From Malaya genurostris (lineage: Eukaryota > Arthropoda > Insecta > Diptera > Culicidae): 64,000 nucleotides of DNA. The position numbers were made by a program, and so were the translations under genes. This document shows, in pieces, positions 1-11,362 of this stretch (its first letter is position 1; the number at the start of each line of letters is the position of its first letter). The stretch is taken from contig NC_080571.1 of assembly GCF_030247185.1 (NCBI RefSeq), forward strand, positions 88,221,025 to 88,285,024, given 5' to 3'. The notes beneath the pieces were generated by a model. That model did not search any database, was not told the origin of the DNA, and saw only the letters and a list, made by a program, of their open reading frames with translations.

Positions 1-394
1 CAGCATAGTTCTACAAACGATACAATTCATAACTACTTAATTTATCAAATGACGCAATATTCAATTCGTACAGAAATTTACTGGTTCCGAGTGTAATTTG
101 CACTCGGCTAGCAAGTGAGACTGTATGATGTTATATGCACGATTTACCAGCCAAGCAGATATGTGCTTCTGCGGCTCAGTCGACTAACTGGTGTGCTTCG
201 TGATCTAATGTTTTTCGGTTCAGGTCGCGTTGTTGCTGTCGAATTTTTTGATTTTTATTGCATTTGTTTTAAAGCCATATAAAATTCAAATCACATAATT
301 TTTCATCATCTTGAATATAAATTTGTGTAAAATATGACGCTCCATTTATGTGCATCTGATAAGATTTAAAATCACAAGAATTTTTCGAACTGTG
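1..394 (+). repeat. tRNA-related SINE-like element, copy 1 (5' end outside window)
   Basis: A tRNA-like internal promoter is visible. An A-box-like stretch (cggctcagtcga, about 172-183) is followed at normal spacing by a B box (ggttcaggtc, 217-226). The stretch from about 31 to 394 aligns with the reverse complement of 27864-28296, including the block 'gctccatttatgtgcatct' near 340-358 and the ending aaatcacaag...actgtg. Two dispersed copies with a pol III-type promoter support a SINE-like retroelement. Copy 2 also has inverted-repeat ends; here the 5' end cannot be checked because the window starts inside or at the edge of the element. It is not a functional tRNA gene: no acceptor stem is seen. 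Confidence 0.6.
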
Positions 395-694
395 AAGTCA
401 CCAGCGACATTATAAACATTGAATGAATCCAGAACACTTTTCTATCAGCTATAAAATGCAGTAGAGTACTTGAAATCACAAATTTCATACAAAGTACAAA
501 TTTTACAACGATTTTAAACCTGTCGAGCGGAATTCAATTTTATTTAACTGTTTTTTATGCGCCTTCAAACAAAATCTGTTTATGAAGATATAACAAATAT
601 ACAACAAAATTTCGGTGTTCAGAATGTGCAAAATTACTCCAAGAAGAGCGATTACTTAGTATTTTAAATTCATATCTCATGAGAATTATAATAT
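395..694. other. AT-rich DNA, nothing recognised
   Basis: No coding potential or repeat matching elsewhere in the window was found. It ends at the TA dinucleotide (695-696) that is the target site of the next element. Confidence 0.4.
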
Positions 695-696
695 TA

Positions 697-1693
697 AGGA
701 GTGTATCGAAAATAAGCTATCCACATACATTTGTGTTGTACGCATGTATTTGTGATGATTTTTATGCTCAGATCACAGCATGCTGTGCGTTTGGCTGTCA
801 GCTTTCGTTTGTTTACTTGTTTGTGCGGTTGAAATTCTTCGTTTTCAAAATGTCGCGTACTGAAAAGGAAGTGAAAATTAATGTTTTAGACACATGACTA
901 AGTGAGAAGGGTATTACTATGCGAAAATTGGCGAAGCGGTTTGGTATTCATCATGCCAGTGTTAAAACCATCATTAATAAGTTCAGGGAACACTATTCTT
1001 TGGATGAGCTACCAGGAAGAGGCAGAAAACCCGGTTCTTCTAATCTGAAACTGGACCAGAAAGTGGTATCTCTAATCATGAAGAACAAATCAATGTCAAT
1101 ACGTGATTTGACCAAAAAAGCAGGAACGAATGTCGGAATGATCCAGCGTATCATGAGGCGAAATCACCTGAAGACCTAGAAGAAGCAGAAACTCTCGAAA
1201 CAAAGTGTAGAACAGAAGAAGCGAGCAGCAACAAGGACCCGGAAATTGTATTCGCATCTTTTGCAGTATCTGGATGCATGCGTTTTGATGAACGATGAGA
1301 CTTATGTATAGGAGGACTCAAAAACCCTTCCAGGTCCACAATACTTCACTGTCGTCGTTGGGGAGGATGTGAGCGATGCGGACAGGTCGACTCGAGTGGT
1401 TAAGAGGGTCTTCAAGAAGACTGGTAAGGCAGCTGGGAACATGCAGGAGTTAAAAAAAATTTGGGCTCAAGCGTCCAAAAAATGCGATGCAACACTTGTC
1501 CGGAACTTGATGAAGAGCGTTCGATCAAAAGTTCGGAAAATTGTGAAGGAATAACTTAAATTTCATCCGGTTTTCATTTTGCTCAAGTTTAACCTCGTAA
1601 ATAAAATGATCAATTTTTAGTTTGAATAAAATATCGTTGTTTATCATAATTTGAAAGAAAAATTTGTGGATAGCTTATTTTCAATACACTCCT
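697..1693 (+). mobile_element. Decayed Tc1/mariner-type transposon with intact TIRs
   Basis: The element has terminal inverted repeats of about 29 bp. The left end starts aggagtgtatcgaaaataag; the right end is its reverse complement with a C/T change. It is flanked by TA on both sides (695-696 and 1694-1695), the target duplication of the Tc1/mariner group. At 997 bp it is shorter than a full element (about 1.3 kb) because the catalytic centre of the transposase gene is deleted. Its termini differ from those of the DD37E family at 11.4, 45 and 51 kb, so it is a separate but related lineage. The good TIRs mean it could once have been moved in trans. Confidence 0.85.
850..1554 (+). pseudogene. 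Tc1/mariner transposase remnant
   Basis: The frame starts at ATG 850 (MSRTEKEVK...), hits TGA at 895-897, then continues in the same frame through a helix-turn-helix DNA-binding region (KRFGIHHASVKTIINKF, then SIRDLTKKAGTNVGMIQRI). A further stop follows after HLKT (about 1177). The first catalytic motif survives as NDETYV near 1293, and PGPQYFTV follows it as in the DD37E copies. The frame then jumps to a C-terminal stretch (NLMKSVRSKVRKIVKE, ending at 1554). The segment that should hold the second Asp and the Glu is missing, so no active enzyme can be made. Confidence 0.8.
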
Positions 1694-2195
1694 TATCACA
1701 ATCGATGTTCAATTCGTAAATTGTTTTCTTCGTGTTTATGATAGTGCATAGAACAAAAATGACTATTCTGCCTTTCATTATTTTCGCCAAAAAATAGTTT
1801 TGAAAAAAGTAATATCTTGGTTTTATTTATGTTTCATACCCTTCCTGCGACTGATCGCCATATTCAAGCCAACAAAAGTTTTTTAGGTTTCATTTTCGTT
1901 ATCATTACATTGGTAAACCCTACCAATAGCTATCTGAATCAATGCAGAAATTGTATGTTATAATCTTTTTTTTATAACCATTTATTGGAATATGAGTTAA
2001 AATTAAATTATTAAGATTTAAATTGGGTGTTCAGCCACAAGTGGTGACTTTTCAGCCCTGTTATATATATATATATATATGATTTGGTTATTACCATGAA
2101 GACATCATTTGCTTCCGCAATTCTGAGATTTTTGTGTAGGGAAAATTCTAAACCTACTTGTATTGTGTAATGGAACTTATATACTAACTTACTAA

Positions 2196-4848
2196 CTAAT
2201 ACAGAGAGCGAATCGATTCAATTGAAGATTGCATCGATTTTTGTCGGAATTTGCTTATAATATTATGTAACATTACATCTAATGGTTCTATATTTGTAAG
2301 TCTGTGTAACTCATTTGTACTAAACCAGGGAGGACGCTTCAAATTCATTTTCAGAATTTTATTCTGAATCCTTTGAAGCGTTTTCTTCCTGGTGGAACAA
2401 CAACTTGACCAAATTGGTACTGCATAAAGCATGGCTGGTCTGAAAATTTGTTTATAAATTACCAATTTGTTTTTTAGACAGAGCTTAGAATTTCTGTTTA
2501 TAAGAGGATATAAGCATTTAATATATTTATTTCACTTTGCCTGGATTCCTTCAATGTGATCCTTGAAAGTGAGTTTTTTGTCATATGTTAAACCTAAGTA
2601 TTTTGCTTGATCAGACCATGTCAATTCCAAGCCATTCAATTTGAGAATGTGATTATTGTTTGGTTTAAGAAAAGAAGCCCTTGGCTTATGAGGAAAAATA
2701 ATTAATTGCGTTTTTACTGCTTTGGTTTAATTTTCCATTTTGACAGATATTCACTGAAAATATTTAAACTTCTTTGTAGGCGACTGCAGATCACTCTTAG
2801 ATTTCTACCTGTGGCTAACAGACTTGTGTCGTCACAGAATGGCGATTTCTGACAACCAACGGGTAGATTTGGAAGATCAGAAGTGAAAATATTATACAAG
2901 ATAGTAGCTACGCTCGAACCCTGCGGAACACCGGCTCGTACGGGTAGCAATTCAGATTTACAAATCTGATAGCTGACCTGAAGAGTACGATCAGTTCAAT
3001 AATTTTGAATCATTTGAATCAAATAAATAGGAAACTGGAAATCAGACATTTTTGCTATTAATCCTTTGTGCCAAACACTGTCGAATGGTTTTTCTATGTC
3101 TAGAAGAGCAACTCCAGTGGAGAACCCAGAATTTTTTTTTGCTTTTATCATGTTCGTTACTCTGACAAGTTGATGAGTAGTTGAATGTTCATGACGAAAT
3201 CCAAACTGCTCTGGTAAAAAAATTGAATTCTCATTTATATGAGACATCATTCTCAACAAAATAATTTTTTCAAAAAGTTTACTGATAGAAGAAAGTGAGC
3301 TAATTGGTCGATAACTTGATGTTTCTGCTGGGTTTTTATCAGGTTTCAGGATAGGAATTACTTTAGCGTTTTTCCATCTTTTTGGGAAGTAAGCTAATGA
3401 AAAACACTTGTTGAAAATTTTAACCAGGAGCCTCAAGGCTACATCGGGAAGATTTTTAATAAGAATATTAAAAATTCCATCAATACCAGGAGCCTTCATG
3501 TTTTTAAGTTTCCTAATAATTGATTTAATTTCATCAAAATTCGTCTCAATAATGTCATTTGGTAATAACACTTGGGTTGAAATATGATCATATTTCAGTG
3601 AGACTTCATTTTCAATAGGACTCACAACGTTCAAATTAAAATTGTGGACACTCTCGAACTGCTGAGCAAGTTTTTGAGCTTTTTCGCCATTTGTAAGAAG
3701 TATTTGATTTCCTTCCTTGAGAGCAGGAATTGGTTTCTGAGGTTTCTTAAGAACCTTAGAAAGTTTCCAGATAGGTTTAGAATATGGTTTAATTTGTTCA
3801 ACTTCTTTAGCGAAATTTTCATTTCGCAAAAGAGTAAATCTATGTTTAATTTCTTTTTGTAAATCCTTAACTATGTTTTTCATAGCAGGATCACGAGAAC
3901 GTTGAAATTGTCGTCGACGAACATTCTTCAACCGAATGAGCAGTTGAAGATTGTCATCGATGATAGGAGAATTTAATTTAGTTTGAGCTTTGGGAACTGA
4001 AAGATTTCTAGCTTCGATAATATAATGATTCAAATTATCAATTGCTGTGTCGATGTCCGCAGAATTTTCTAAAATAGTTTCATGATCCACATGATTTTCA
4101 ATGTGAGATCTGTAATCCAACCAATTAGCTCTATGATAGTTGAATATAGAACTAATTGGATTAAATATAGCTTCGTTGGAAAGTCTGAATGTTACAGGAA
4201 GATGATCTGAGTCAAAGTCAGCATGTGTAATCGGTTCACTACAAATGTGACTTTGATCTGTTAGAACCAGATCAATTGCAGGCGGGTTTTTCACGGAAGA
4301 GAAACAAGTCGGATTACTGGGATGAAGAACTGTGAAGTAACCAGCTGAGAGTTGATTATGAAGTATTTTACCATTACTGTTATTTTGCCTACAATTCCAC
4401 TGGACATGCTTAGCATTTAAGTCCCCTATTACGAAAAATTTCGATCGATATCTTGTAAGTTTTTGCAAATCGCCTTTAAAGAAATTTAATTGTTCGCCGG
4501 TGCATTGGAATGACAAATATGCTCCAGCGATGAAATAAATTCCATGAATGGTTTCAACTTCGATTCCCAAGCTTTCAATAACTTTAGTATTGAAAGAAGG
4601 TGAAATTCGATGTTTAATTTGCCGTTGGACAAAAATGGCAACTCCACCACCCTTTCCAGTAAACCTGCCAAATCGATGAACCACATAATGTGGATTACTT
4701 TTCAATTTGACATTTGGTTTAAGAAAAGTTTCTGTCACAATGGCAATATGAATTTTGTGAACTTTTAGAAAATTATAAAAAATTCATCTTCACTCGATTT
4801 CAAAGATCGAGCATTCCAATTTAAAATATTCCAATAATTATTTAACAT
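2196..4848 (-). pseudogene. Jockey ORF2: AP endonuclease + reverse transcriptase
   Basis: ORF2 begins at ATG 4848, overlapping the ORF1 stop, with the endonuclease start motif (LNWNARSLKSSEDEF). A frameshift near 4770 is followed by a long open stretch (4738-2996). It holds TETFLKPN and GDLNAKHVQWNC, and the endonuclease end FDSDHLPVTF. The reverse transcriptase follows: KAPGIDGI, SSYRPISSLSS and ALLDIEKPFDSVWH (motif A). A stop at 2996-2998 is in frame with the next part, VPQGSSVATILYN (motif B) and FCDDTSLL, where the usual FADD is FCDD but both Asp remain. A C-terminal piece (2465-2196) is in another frame. The gene would nick DNA and copy element RNA in the nucleus; this copy cannot. Confidence 0.85.
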
Positions 4849-6668
4849 CACTGTTAAATTTTAAATTCATTATAATATTATTTGCAAATTTCCATCCGAT
4901 TTGAAATGCTTCAAAAAGTGATGAAGTCGAATTCATTCGGATGATCATTTGAAAAAGTTGATCTTGTAGGTAGATCATTTTATTTTCAGTTATATCGCCT
5001 AAATCAACTTCATTTAAAGAAGCGAATGGCATTGAAAGAATATTTGTAGGTAGACTGCCATTAGAAGAAGATGATTTGGCCGATCTACCTATTAATAAAT
5101 TGTTTTCGTTAGAAGATGAAATGCAAGGCGGTTTTGTGTTTTGATTATTTACATTAGAAGAATTAAGTGGTAGATTTCTACCTGTTATACTAGCATAACT
5201 GAAATTAGAAGAAGATGATGACGAGGTCGATCTACCTGTCAATAAATTGTTTTCGTTAGAAGACGAATTGGCAGGCGTACCTGTTTTTTGTTTCAAATTC
5301 GAAGAAATCAGTGCCTTAGAAGAATTAGGCGTGGCATTTGTAACGGTTTTTTGATTTTCAGGTATGTTCTGTAAATTTAAGGTCGTTGATTTGACTTGTT
5401 GTCTAAGCGAACGAGCGTTTAAAATTTTTTCCCTGACAGGACATTTCAAATAATTGGATTTATGATTTCCATTGCAATTTGAACATGAAAATTTATCAGT
5501 GGTTTCATTCATTGGACAAACGTCTTCCAAATGCGATTTACCACAATTCAAACACCGTATATCCATATGACCATTTTTGGTTCCATGGCCGAAGCTTTGG
5601 CAACAACGACATTGCGTTAAGTTTGCAATACGATTATGCTGTTTATAATGTTCCCAATGAATTTTAATGTGGGAAATGAAACGTACTTTTTCTAGAGTTT
5701 TCAAATTGTTTACATCACTTCGATTGAAGTGTATTAGGTAAAGTTCATGGGAAATTCCAGAGCGTGGTTTAGAAGTACCATTCGCTCTTTTTTCATAAGT
5801 ATTACTTGGGAAGGGGCAAAACCAAGCAATTCTTTTAGTTCATTTTTAATTTGCATCAATACTTTTATCATTTGATAAGCCTTTCAAGATAGCCTTGAAG
5901 GGTCTGTCTGATTTTATATCATATGAATAAAATTTATGAAGTTTCTCGGACAAATAACGAATAGGACGTTCGTAATCTTCCAATCCATCCACCAAGACTC
6001 GACATTCTCCTCTTCGTCCGATTTGAAATGAGACTTTTACTTCCGGGAGAAAAGTAGAAAGCTCAGTACGGAATGCTTTGAAGTCGGAAATCATCACCGT
6101 CACTGGTGGCATAGATTGATGTTTCTTCCCAGAACGACAAGCGTCCATTTTGGGAATTTTTGAAGAATTTCTGGTTGCTCTTCACTCCAAATGCGGCAAT
6201 TTTGCTTATTTACGTAGCCATTCAACCAGAAATGAGCCTCATCGCTGAACAAAATTTGTCGATAAAAAAGCGGATTTTCCGAATGGACCACCTAAGACGC
6301 AGCCGCGGTCAACATTTAAATGAAATTATCTTCAAAAAGTAAATGTCATGTACCAATCTAACGTTTAAAATAAAGAACCGATGAGATTTTGCAAATTTTA
6401 TGCGTTTTATTGTTTAAAAAAGTTCTCAAGCTCTTAAAAAATCACCCTTTATGTCGCTACAATCGGATTCAGGAAGAATATCGAAAATATTGTTAGACGG
6501 CATAGAATCAACGGTAGGGAATTCCGTTCGTTGTTTTTTATTTTTACATTCAGATTCTATCAGATCGTGAATGTTATTAGAAAAATGTTGAATAACGGAT
6601 TGTGATTTATTCCGTATTGAATTATTTTTAGCCTTAGGCTTGTTGCCTTTCCGGTTGGACGCAGGCAT
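4838..6668 (-). pseudogene. Jockey ORF1 (gag-like, zinc knuckles), interrupted
   Basis: The ORF starts at ATG 6668 (MPASNRKGNK...) and reads about 80 residues to about 6430. It is then broken by a DNA-transposon fragment (about 6150-6435). It resumes at about 6145 with the domain that precedes the zinc knuckles in Jockey gag proteins (YDIKSDRPFKAILKGL near 5880-5935). After a frame break at about 5840-5705, the last piece (5704-4838) has cysteine-rich knuckles: CRCCQSFGHGTKNGH, CLNCGKSHLEDVC and CSNCNGNHKSNYLKC. A Ser/Asn-rich tail follows. ORF1 proteins bind element RNA and form the RNP. The stop codon overlaps the ORF2 ATG (4848) by about 11 nt, a typical ORF1/ORF2 arrangement. Confidence 0.82.
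6150..6435 (-). mobile_element. Fragment of a mariner/Tc-like DNA transposon inside Jockey ORF1
   Basis: Read on the minus strand, this block separates two collinear parts of Jockey ORF1. Its translation (6291 downward) contains ILFSDEAHFWLNGYVNKQN and CRIWSEEQPEI, a well-known signature of insect mariner/Tc-type DDE transposases around the first catalytic Asp. Upstream is non-coding DNA (about 6300-6435) that looks like the outer part of such a transposon, joined directly to the mid-gene fragment. It therefore seems to be an internally deleted copy. Exact borders and a target duplication were not resolved. Confidence 0.65.
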
Positions 6669-7021
6669 TTTTTAAATGAATGAAATTTTAAATTAAATTA
6701 ACTAGGCTAAATTAGTCTTCGATTAGACTCCTAGCTAGCCTTAAAAAAGGCTGATTAATTTCTTAGTCACTCTAATATCACTTTTTGTATCACTTAGTCA
6801 CTCTAATATTATTCTTTGTATCACTTAGTCACTCGAATATCACTTTTTTTATAGCCTTGAGAAAGGCTGACTAATTGTTAGTCTTTAAAAAGACTGTTAG
6901 TGATTCAGGTAGCCTTGAAAAAGACTGAAGCTCTGAATCAATGAAACTCTAGGTAGCCAGAAAAAATTTCCAGGAGCCAAGAGCTATACGCGTGCGGTGC
7001 GAACGACTGTTCAACACCGAC
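6669..7021 (-). promoter_or_regulatory. 5' UTR / internal promoter region of the Jockey element
   Basis: This non-coding leader lies between the 5' terminus and the ORF1 ATG (6666-6668). It holds short imperfect repeats: cacttagtcactc recurs at about 6760-6830, and 'agccttga(a/g)aaag(g/a)ctga' recurs at about 6735-6930. Jockey-clade elements use internal downstream promoters in this region; that role here is inferred from the family. No TATA box is expected. Confidence 0.55.
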
Positions 7022-7104
7022 TGTATGTTATAATCTTATTTATATCAATTCACAGTAACGATTTACATATACGCTTACGTATTTATAATGGTTTCGCAAC
7101 GGAA

Positions 7105-7577
7105 AATAAACCTTTTTTCAACTAGTAGCTAAAAGCATAGCTGTGAATAAAGATATGTTAGAATAAAGTAACGATATTAGGTCAATGTTTACGTGATAAA
7201 GAAACACAGCCGTCACCTTGTTTTAACCAGTATAACATAAGAAAACATGTTCGTGCTCTTGTTGCAACATAGTTGGGATAAGTGTTTTCGGAACTAGTTA
7301 CGGGTTGCTATTATTGAAGTCATATAAACTTATTTTCAACTAGTAGCTAGATGCATAGTCGTTATTTAGGATATGATTGGATTAAGCTTATAAATTATAA
7401 ATAATTCTATATGACAATAAGATGTAGTGATTTGAATCGTAAGTGAAAGTAAATGAATGTAATTATGAAGAAACATTGTTGTCATCTGGTTTTAACCAGT
7501 ATAACATAAAAAACATATTCGTGCTCTTGTTGCAACATAGTTTGGACTTAGTCGTATCAGAACTAGTTGCGGATTGC
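7105..7577 (+). repeat. Imperfect direct duplication of ~210-255 bp
   Basis: Two adjacent segments (about 7105-7313 and 7323-7577) share long matches: ttttcaactagtagcta, then ttttaaccagtataacataa, then cgtgctcttgttgcaacata, then a variant of ggaactagttgcgg. The offset shifts from 218 to about 269 bp across the unit, so the copies differ by an indel. No coding content is evident. It may be a diverged tandem duplication of an unidentified repeat. Confidence 0.6.
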
Positions 7578-8936
7578 CCTTTGGGTCCCGATCAAGTTCC
7601 CATAAGGCACACATTTAAAAGACACCATCTACTGAAACCAATATGTCAAAAAATCCAAGACTACACACTTAAATTGGATTACCAATTTCAGCTGTGCAAA
7701 CCTCGATAGTTGACTTTTCTCAGTAAAAATAACATTTCATCAATGCGATTCCTTAAGGCACTTCTGTCTACAAATGTAATTTGCTCTGATTTATCAGTAT
7801 TATAAGAATGTTCTGTAGTTCGGCTGTTCTGAACTCGTCAAAAGATGAAAATATTGTCGAACGAAGTTTAGTTTGTATAAGATGGTTTTTAACCTCCAAA
7901 TGCCGAACAATTATAGTGAAGTTCAAGTGTTGTTGTCCATAAATATAAATCCAATCTTGTCATCAATAGTGGATGCAACCGAATCCGATTTCAATTCATC
8001 ATGCTCCATATAGTAAATGGAAAAAAACGTTTATACTTGATTTCCGGTTTCCGGTACCGAAGCAAAAAAGCATTATAAGCTAGCTCTCCGACATGACACG
8101 CATTGCCAGAATAGAAAATTGACCTCTTGTACATGCTCAACTAGGTATTTTCCAGAAGTTGGATATCTTCCGACCCGAATCCGTGCACCGTTGTCGGATA
8201 ATAGCATTGCGAGCTCCGAAGATCCACGACAATAAGGGACAGCAAAATGCATCAAGCATAGCAAAGTGCACTTATACAATTCTTCCCACTGACTGATAAT
8301 AAACATTTCATTCCTATACAATGCACAATGCACAGGGTTTGATAGGATTTCTTTTAGTCACCGACCAAGACGTGTATTCCCCGTACGGGATCCGGACGTG
8401 AGATGGGAATGCAGAGGCGACCATTGTTTGTATGCGAGAAGCTGGTCGGAATACCAACTTTTAGTCTGTCAAGTTTTTCCTTCCCATCTAAACTGATTTC
8501 AATCTCTGGTAATGGCAATTTTTCATCGCTGGGAATAAAACTTCCGTTTTATCGTATTACTTCATTTTTCCATGGTTGATTTATAGCGGAAAGAATGTGC
8601 TGCATTGGCATTCGACTGTATGGCATTCTGTCGGTACATGCTATGATATTATTATTTGCTTGTATAATATGCTTGTTTTTTCGTAATATTACCACATTTT
8701 CATTCCAACTTCGTTCGCATTGAGGTTGGCTAAACTTTGCTAATAAAACTGTTGTGTTTCCAATGGTTTTGTAACTGGTTTCCTGTATTCAAATGTATCA
8801 CAAAAATGTTTAACCAAATTATAGAATAGCACCGGCGTGCACGCGAATTGAACAACCAACACCAGCATGTTCCATAAATTAAGGCTATTTCCCGGAGCAG
8901 CATTATCAGCCCCGGAACAGCCGACAAATTCAATTA
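7578..8936. other. No gene recognised
   Basis: Only short unrelated frames occur. The minus-strand frame 8961-8740 (73 aa) has a hydrophobic stretch (LWNMLVLVVQFACTPVLFYN) that could pass for a membrane segment, but it has no recognisable family, no splice context and an overlapping alternative frame. I do not call it a gene. Confidence 0.35.
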
Positions 8937-8952
8937 TTGTACAATAATCTCC

Positions 8953-9075
8953 TGGCGGCAACGGCGGCGACTGCGACGACGACGACGATGATGGCGATCA
9001 CGACGGTACCGACGGCGACGACGACGACGGTGACGACGACGGTGACGACGACGGCAACGGTGGCGACGGCCACCA
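8953..9075. repeat. GAC/GGC trinucleotide-rich low-complexity tract
   Basis: Imperfect runs of cgacgacgacga, ggtgacgacgac and ggcgac form a GC-rich trinucleotide tract within AT-rich surroundings. It opens long frames on both strands (Thr/Ala-rich forward, Arg-rich reverse) purely because of its composition. It sits at the core of a GC-rich island of about 300 bp (8890-9200). Confidence 0.7.
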
Positions 9076-10675
9076 GCAACGGAAGCGTTTGTGTGCATAA
9101 AACAACGATAATTTACAAACTTTTTAGCTGGACATTTTTCGCTCCGTATCCGACCAACATGCATCACCCCGGTAGCGGCAAACGATTGTTCCGAGCTTAG
9201 CCCAAGTATTTGCACGGATTCACTTCAGCGCCTTCTCTATCGGCTATTTCCGTAAATGATGCGAAGAATAAATGAACCACGTTGATTCCAGGCGTGGAAG
9301 TTTTTGGGAAACTGCTTTTGGTTTCCCGTTTAGCAGAATGTATCTGCCAAGGGTCACGTTTGATTTTTCCGAGCGCTATTCGCTGCAAAGTGAAATGTTG
9401 TGTACAGAATAAATACAATTAAACGAATGGCATTGAGAATTATGTTTAGATACAACAAGCCAAAGCACACCGTCATCCTATCCCGACTGGTTGACCGTAA
9501 CAAAATGTGGAAAATATTCGATTGGGTGACAATTTCCCTTACCCCTTTTTGATCGGGATGACCAGACAATCGACAGTCATACAGCGATGACAGTTTGACT
9601 AAATGTAACTCCAGCCCTGTTAATAAGACTAGCTGGGTAACGGATTGATTTTATGTGCCAATCATCTTAATGACAATTCTTATTAGGTTCTCATTACAAA
9701 ATGTTTCAGATACTGACAATCAGTAGCAACTCCGAAGCCCGAACAGAAAGCCAAGCTCCACATCGAGATATAGTACCGATTTGGAATCCTACCATCACCA
9801 GAGCATCGCATTCGATTCCGGTTCGGTGCCACTGTAGGGAGAAAAAGTTTCACTTAGAGATATTATCTTTGCGCCGCATCTTTTTGGAACTGCTTCCTCT
9901 CTTGATCATCGTTTAAGTCGCTAACGGAAAATTCAATCCAACAGTTTTGGCAGACAGCAGCGGCCAAGCGATATTTTTCTTATAACAATCGAAAGAAAAT
10001 CAAGAAATATGACTGTGACTGCCGAAGCTGAAGATTTGTATGTTTTCGAAAAACCATCATGCGAATTTATAAGCTTTGTAACTATGTTAGATGAAGAGAT
10101 GGCGATGTTTCAGAGATGGGTGTGTTGATCATGCTCCGCGGTGTTCGACTATTCCAAGGTGTTTAAAGATTCGAATCACACGACAATTCAACACTGAGAA
10201 CGTAGGGTAAAGTATTATCATATGTCCGCTAAAGAAAATATTTAGTTATTTTTAATTCATGAATTTACTTTCTTCGAGAATTTGGTTATTTCATAAGAAT
10301 ACGACTAAGAATTTTTTTTTAAAGATTCGGGTAGAAGCGATGAAAATTGATAGACGAATACACTTTTTGCCAAACAAATACATTTTCAGTTATTTTCATT
10401 TGCCTTAGACATAATGCCTTAGCAGCGTATAAAATTCCTAACAACAAATCAGGGGTATGCCCCACAACAATGATGCATTATGTCCTTGAAATGTCAAAAT
10501 AGAAAGAAAAGAGAAGAAGAAATATTATTTACATCAGAAATTATCAGAATTTAATTGCAATTGAGAATCAACATTTTCGATCTGCCATTTGCTACATTTT
10601 ATTTTATTAATCTGTTGCAACAATTCAGCATTTTGTTTTAATTTTCGGTTTGAATCTGTAAAATAATACCAGAAA
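9076..10675. other. No gene recognised
   Basis: The GC-rich flank of the trinucleotide tract (to about 9950) looks like unique DNA rather than transposon, with short frames on both strands but no recognisable protein. From about 10200 the sequence is AT-rich with nothing identifiable. Confidence 0.35.
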
Positions 10676-10754
10676 ACCTTTTATAATCCTCCTAGTGGTG
10701 TAAAGTAAATTCATGCGTTTCTTATATAACTTATATTTTCAAAAACATCACTAG

Positions 10755-11362
10755 ACTCTTGTACCAGTTCATAAAAAACATCAACTTACAGGTCTGATCT
10801 GTGTTCTGCTATCCTCAGATGAGATTTCAATTCAACCTTGATTCTAACATCCGCTCGCAACTCCTCATCCAACATCTGTTCACCATCTTTCTCGGAACTA
10901 ACAAGATCTTGTGCTGACACTAATTCATTTTTGCTCCCCCTTCTTTCGTCTCTTCACTATCTCGACGTGAACTAATTAGATCTTTTCGCTGACCTAAGTA
11001 ATTTCGCTTTCTAACCCCTTTTATCAACAACATTTTTTTCTCTCTGTCTCACTCGTTCTTTTCCGCAAAATTCACCACCCCGGAGGGCCGCCTCAGTCGA
11101 CGATCAACATGCGGGTCACCCGCCGGGTTCTCGTTGCCCGGGGGTGTTTCCCCACACGAAGAATGTAACCACCATCGATGCTTACCAACGTCACCAGGCA
11201 TCAACGTCACCAACCGACCAGCCACTACCGATGACTAGTTGGAAAATATGATCATGAGAGTGAAGATACTAATTTAATCTAATTTTAAGTAGTTTAAAAA
11301 TGCCCTCGGCATCATATAGCTTAACGCAGTGTGCCTTAATATATGTTATTGAATAAAAAAAA
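10755..11362 (+). mobile_element. Short poly(A)-tailed retro-insert with target duplication
   Basis: The direct repeat acatcactag flanks the insert at 10745-10754 and 11363-11372. The insert ends in gaataaaaaaaaa (AATAAA plus A run), the mark of target-primed reverse transcription. The interior changes from CT-rich to GC-rich (ccggagggccgcctcag, about 11080-11150), then an AT-rich 3' tail. There is no coding frame, so it is a SINE or the 3' end of a 5'-truncated LINE. The target lies in DNA that begins with a degenerate terminal piece of dispersed family A (cctcctagtggtgtaa at about 10687). Confidence 0.7.

Larger units (their letters stand above)
1968..7021 (-). mobile_element. Structurally complete Jockey-type non-LTR retrotransposon
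   Basis: The element is bounded by a perfect 16-bp direct repeat, tgtatgttataatctt, at 1952-1967 and 7022-7037, which is the target-site duplication. On the minus strand it runs from a 5' end (tcggtgttgaacagtcg) through a 5' UTR, ORF1 with zinc knuckles, and ORF2 with endonuclease and reverse transcriptase. The 3' end carries an AATAAA signal near 1978 and a short A run that abuts the duplication. A (TA)n tract at about 2061-2080 lies in the 3' UTR. Length is about 5.05 kb, normal for Jockey elements. Both ORFs carry stops and frameshifts and ORF1 has a foreign insert, so the copy is dead. The perfect duplication suggests an insertion that is not ancient. Confidence 0.88.

Noticed and set aside
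8740..8961. 73-residue frame with a possible membrane segment
   Set aside because: No family resemblance and a competing overlapping frame on the same strand; below the level I would call a gene.
8934..9215. Arg-rich and Thr/Ala-rich frames around 9.0 kb
   Set aside because: Composition artefact of the GAC trinucleotide tract, open on both strands at once.
9701..9916. 71-residue frame in unique DNA
   Set aside because: Short, no recognisable domain, no splice or promoter context.
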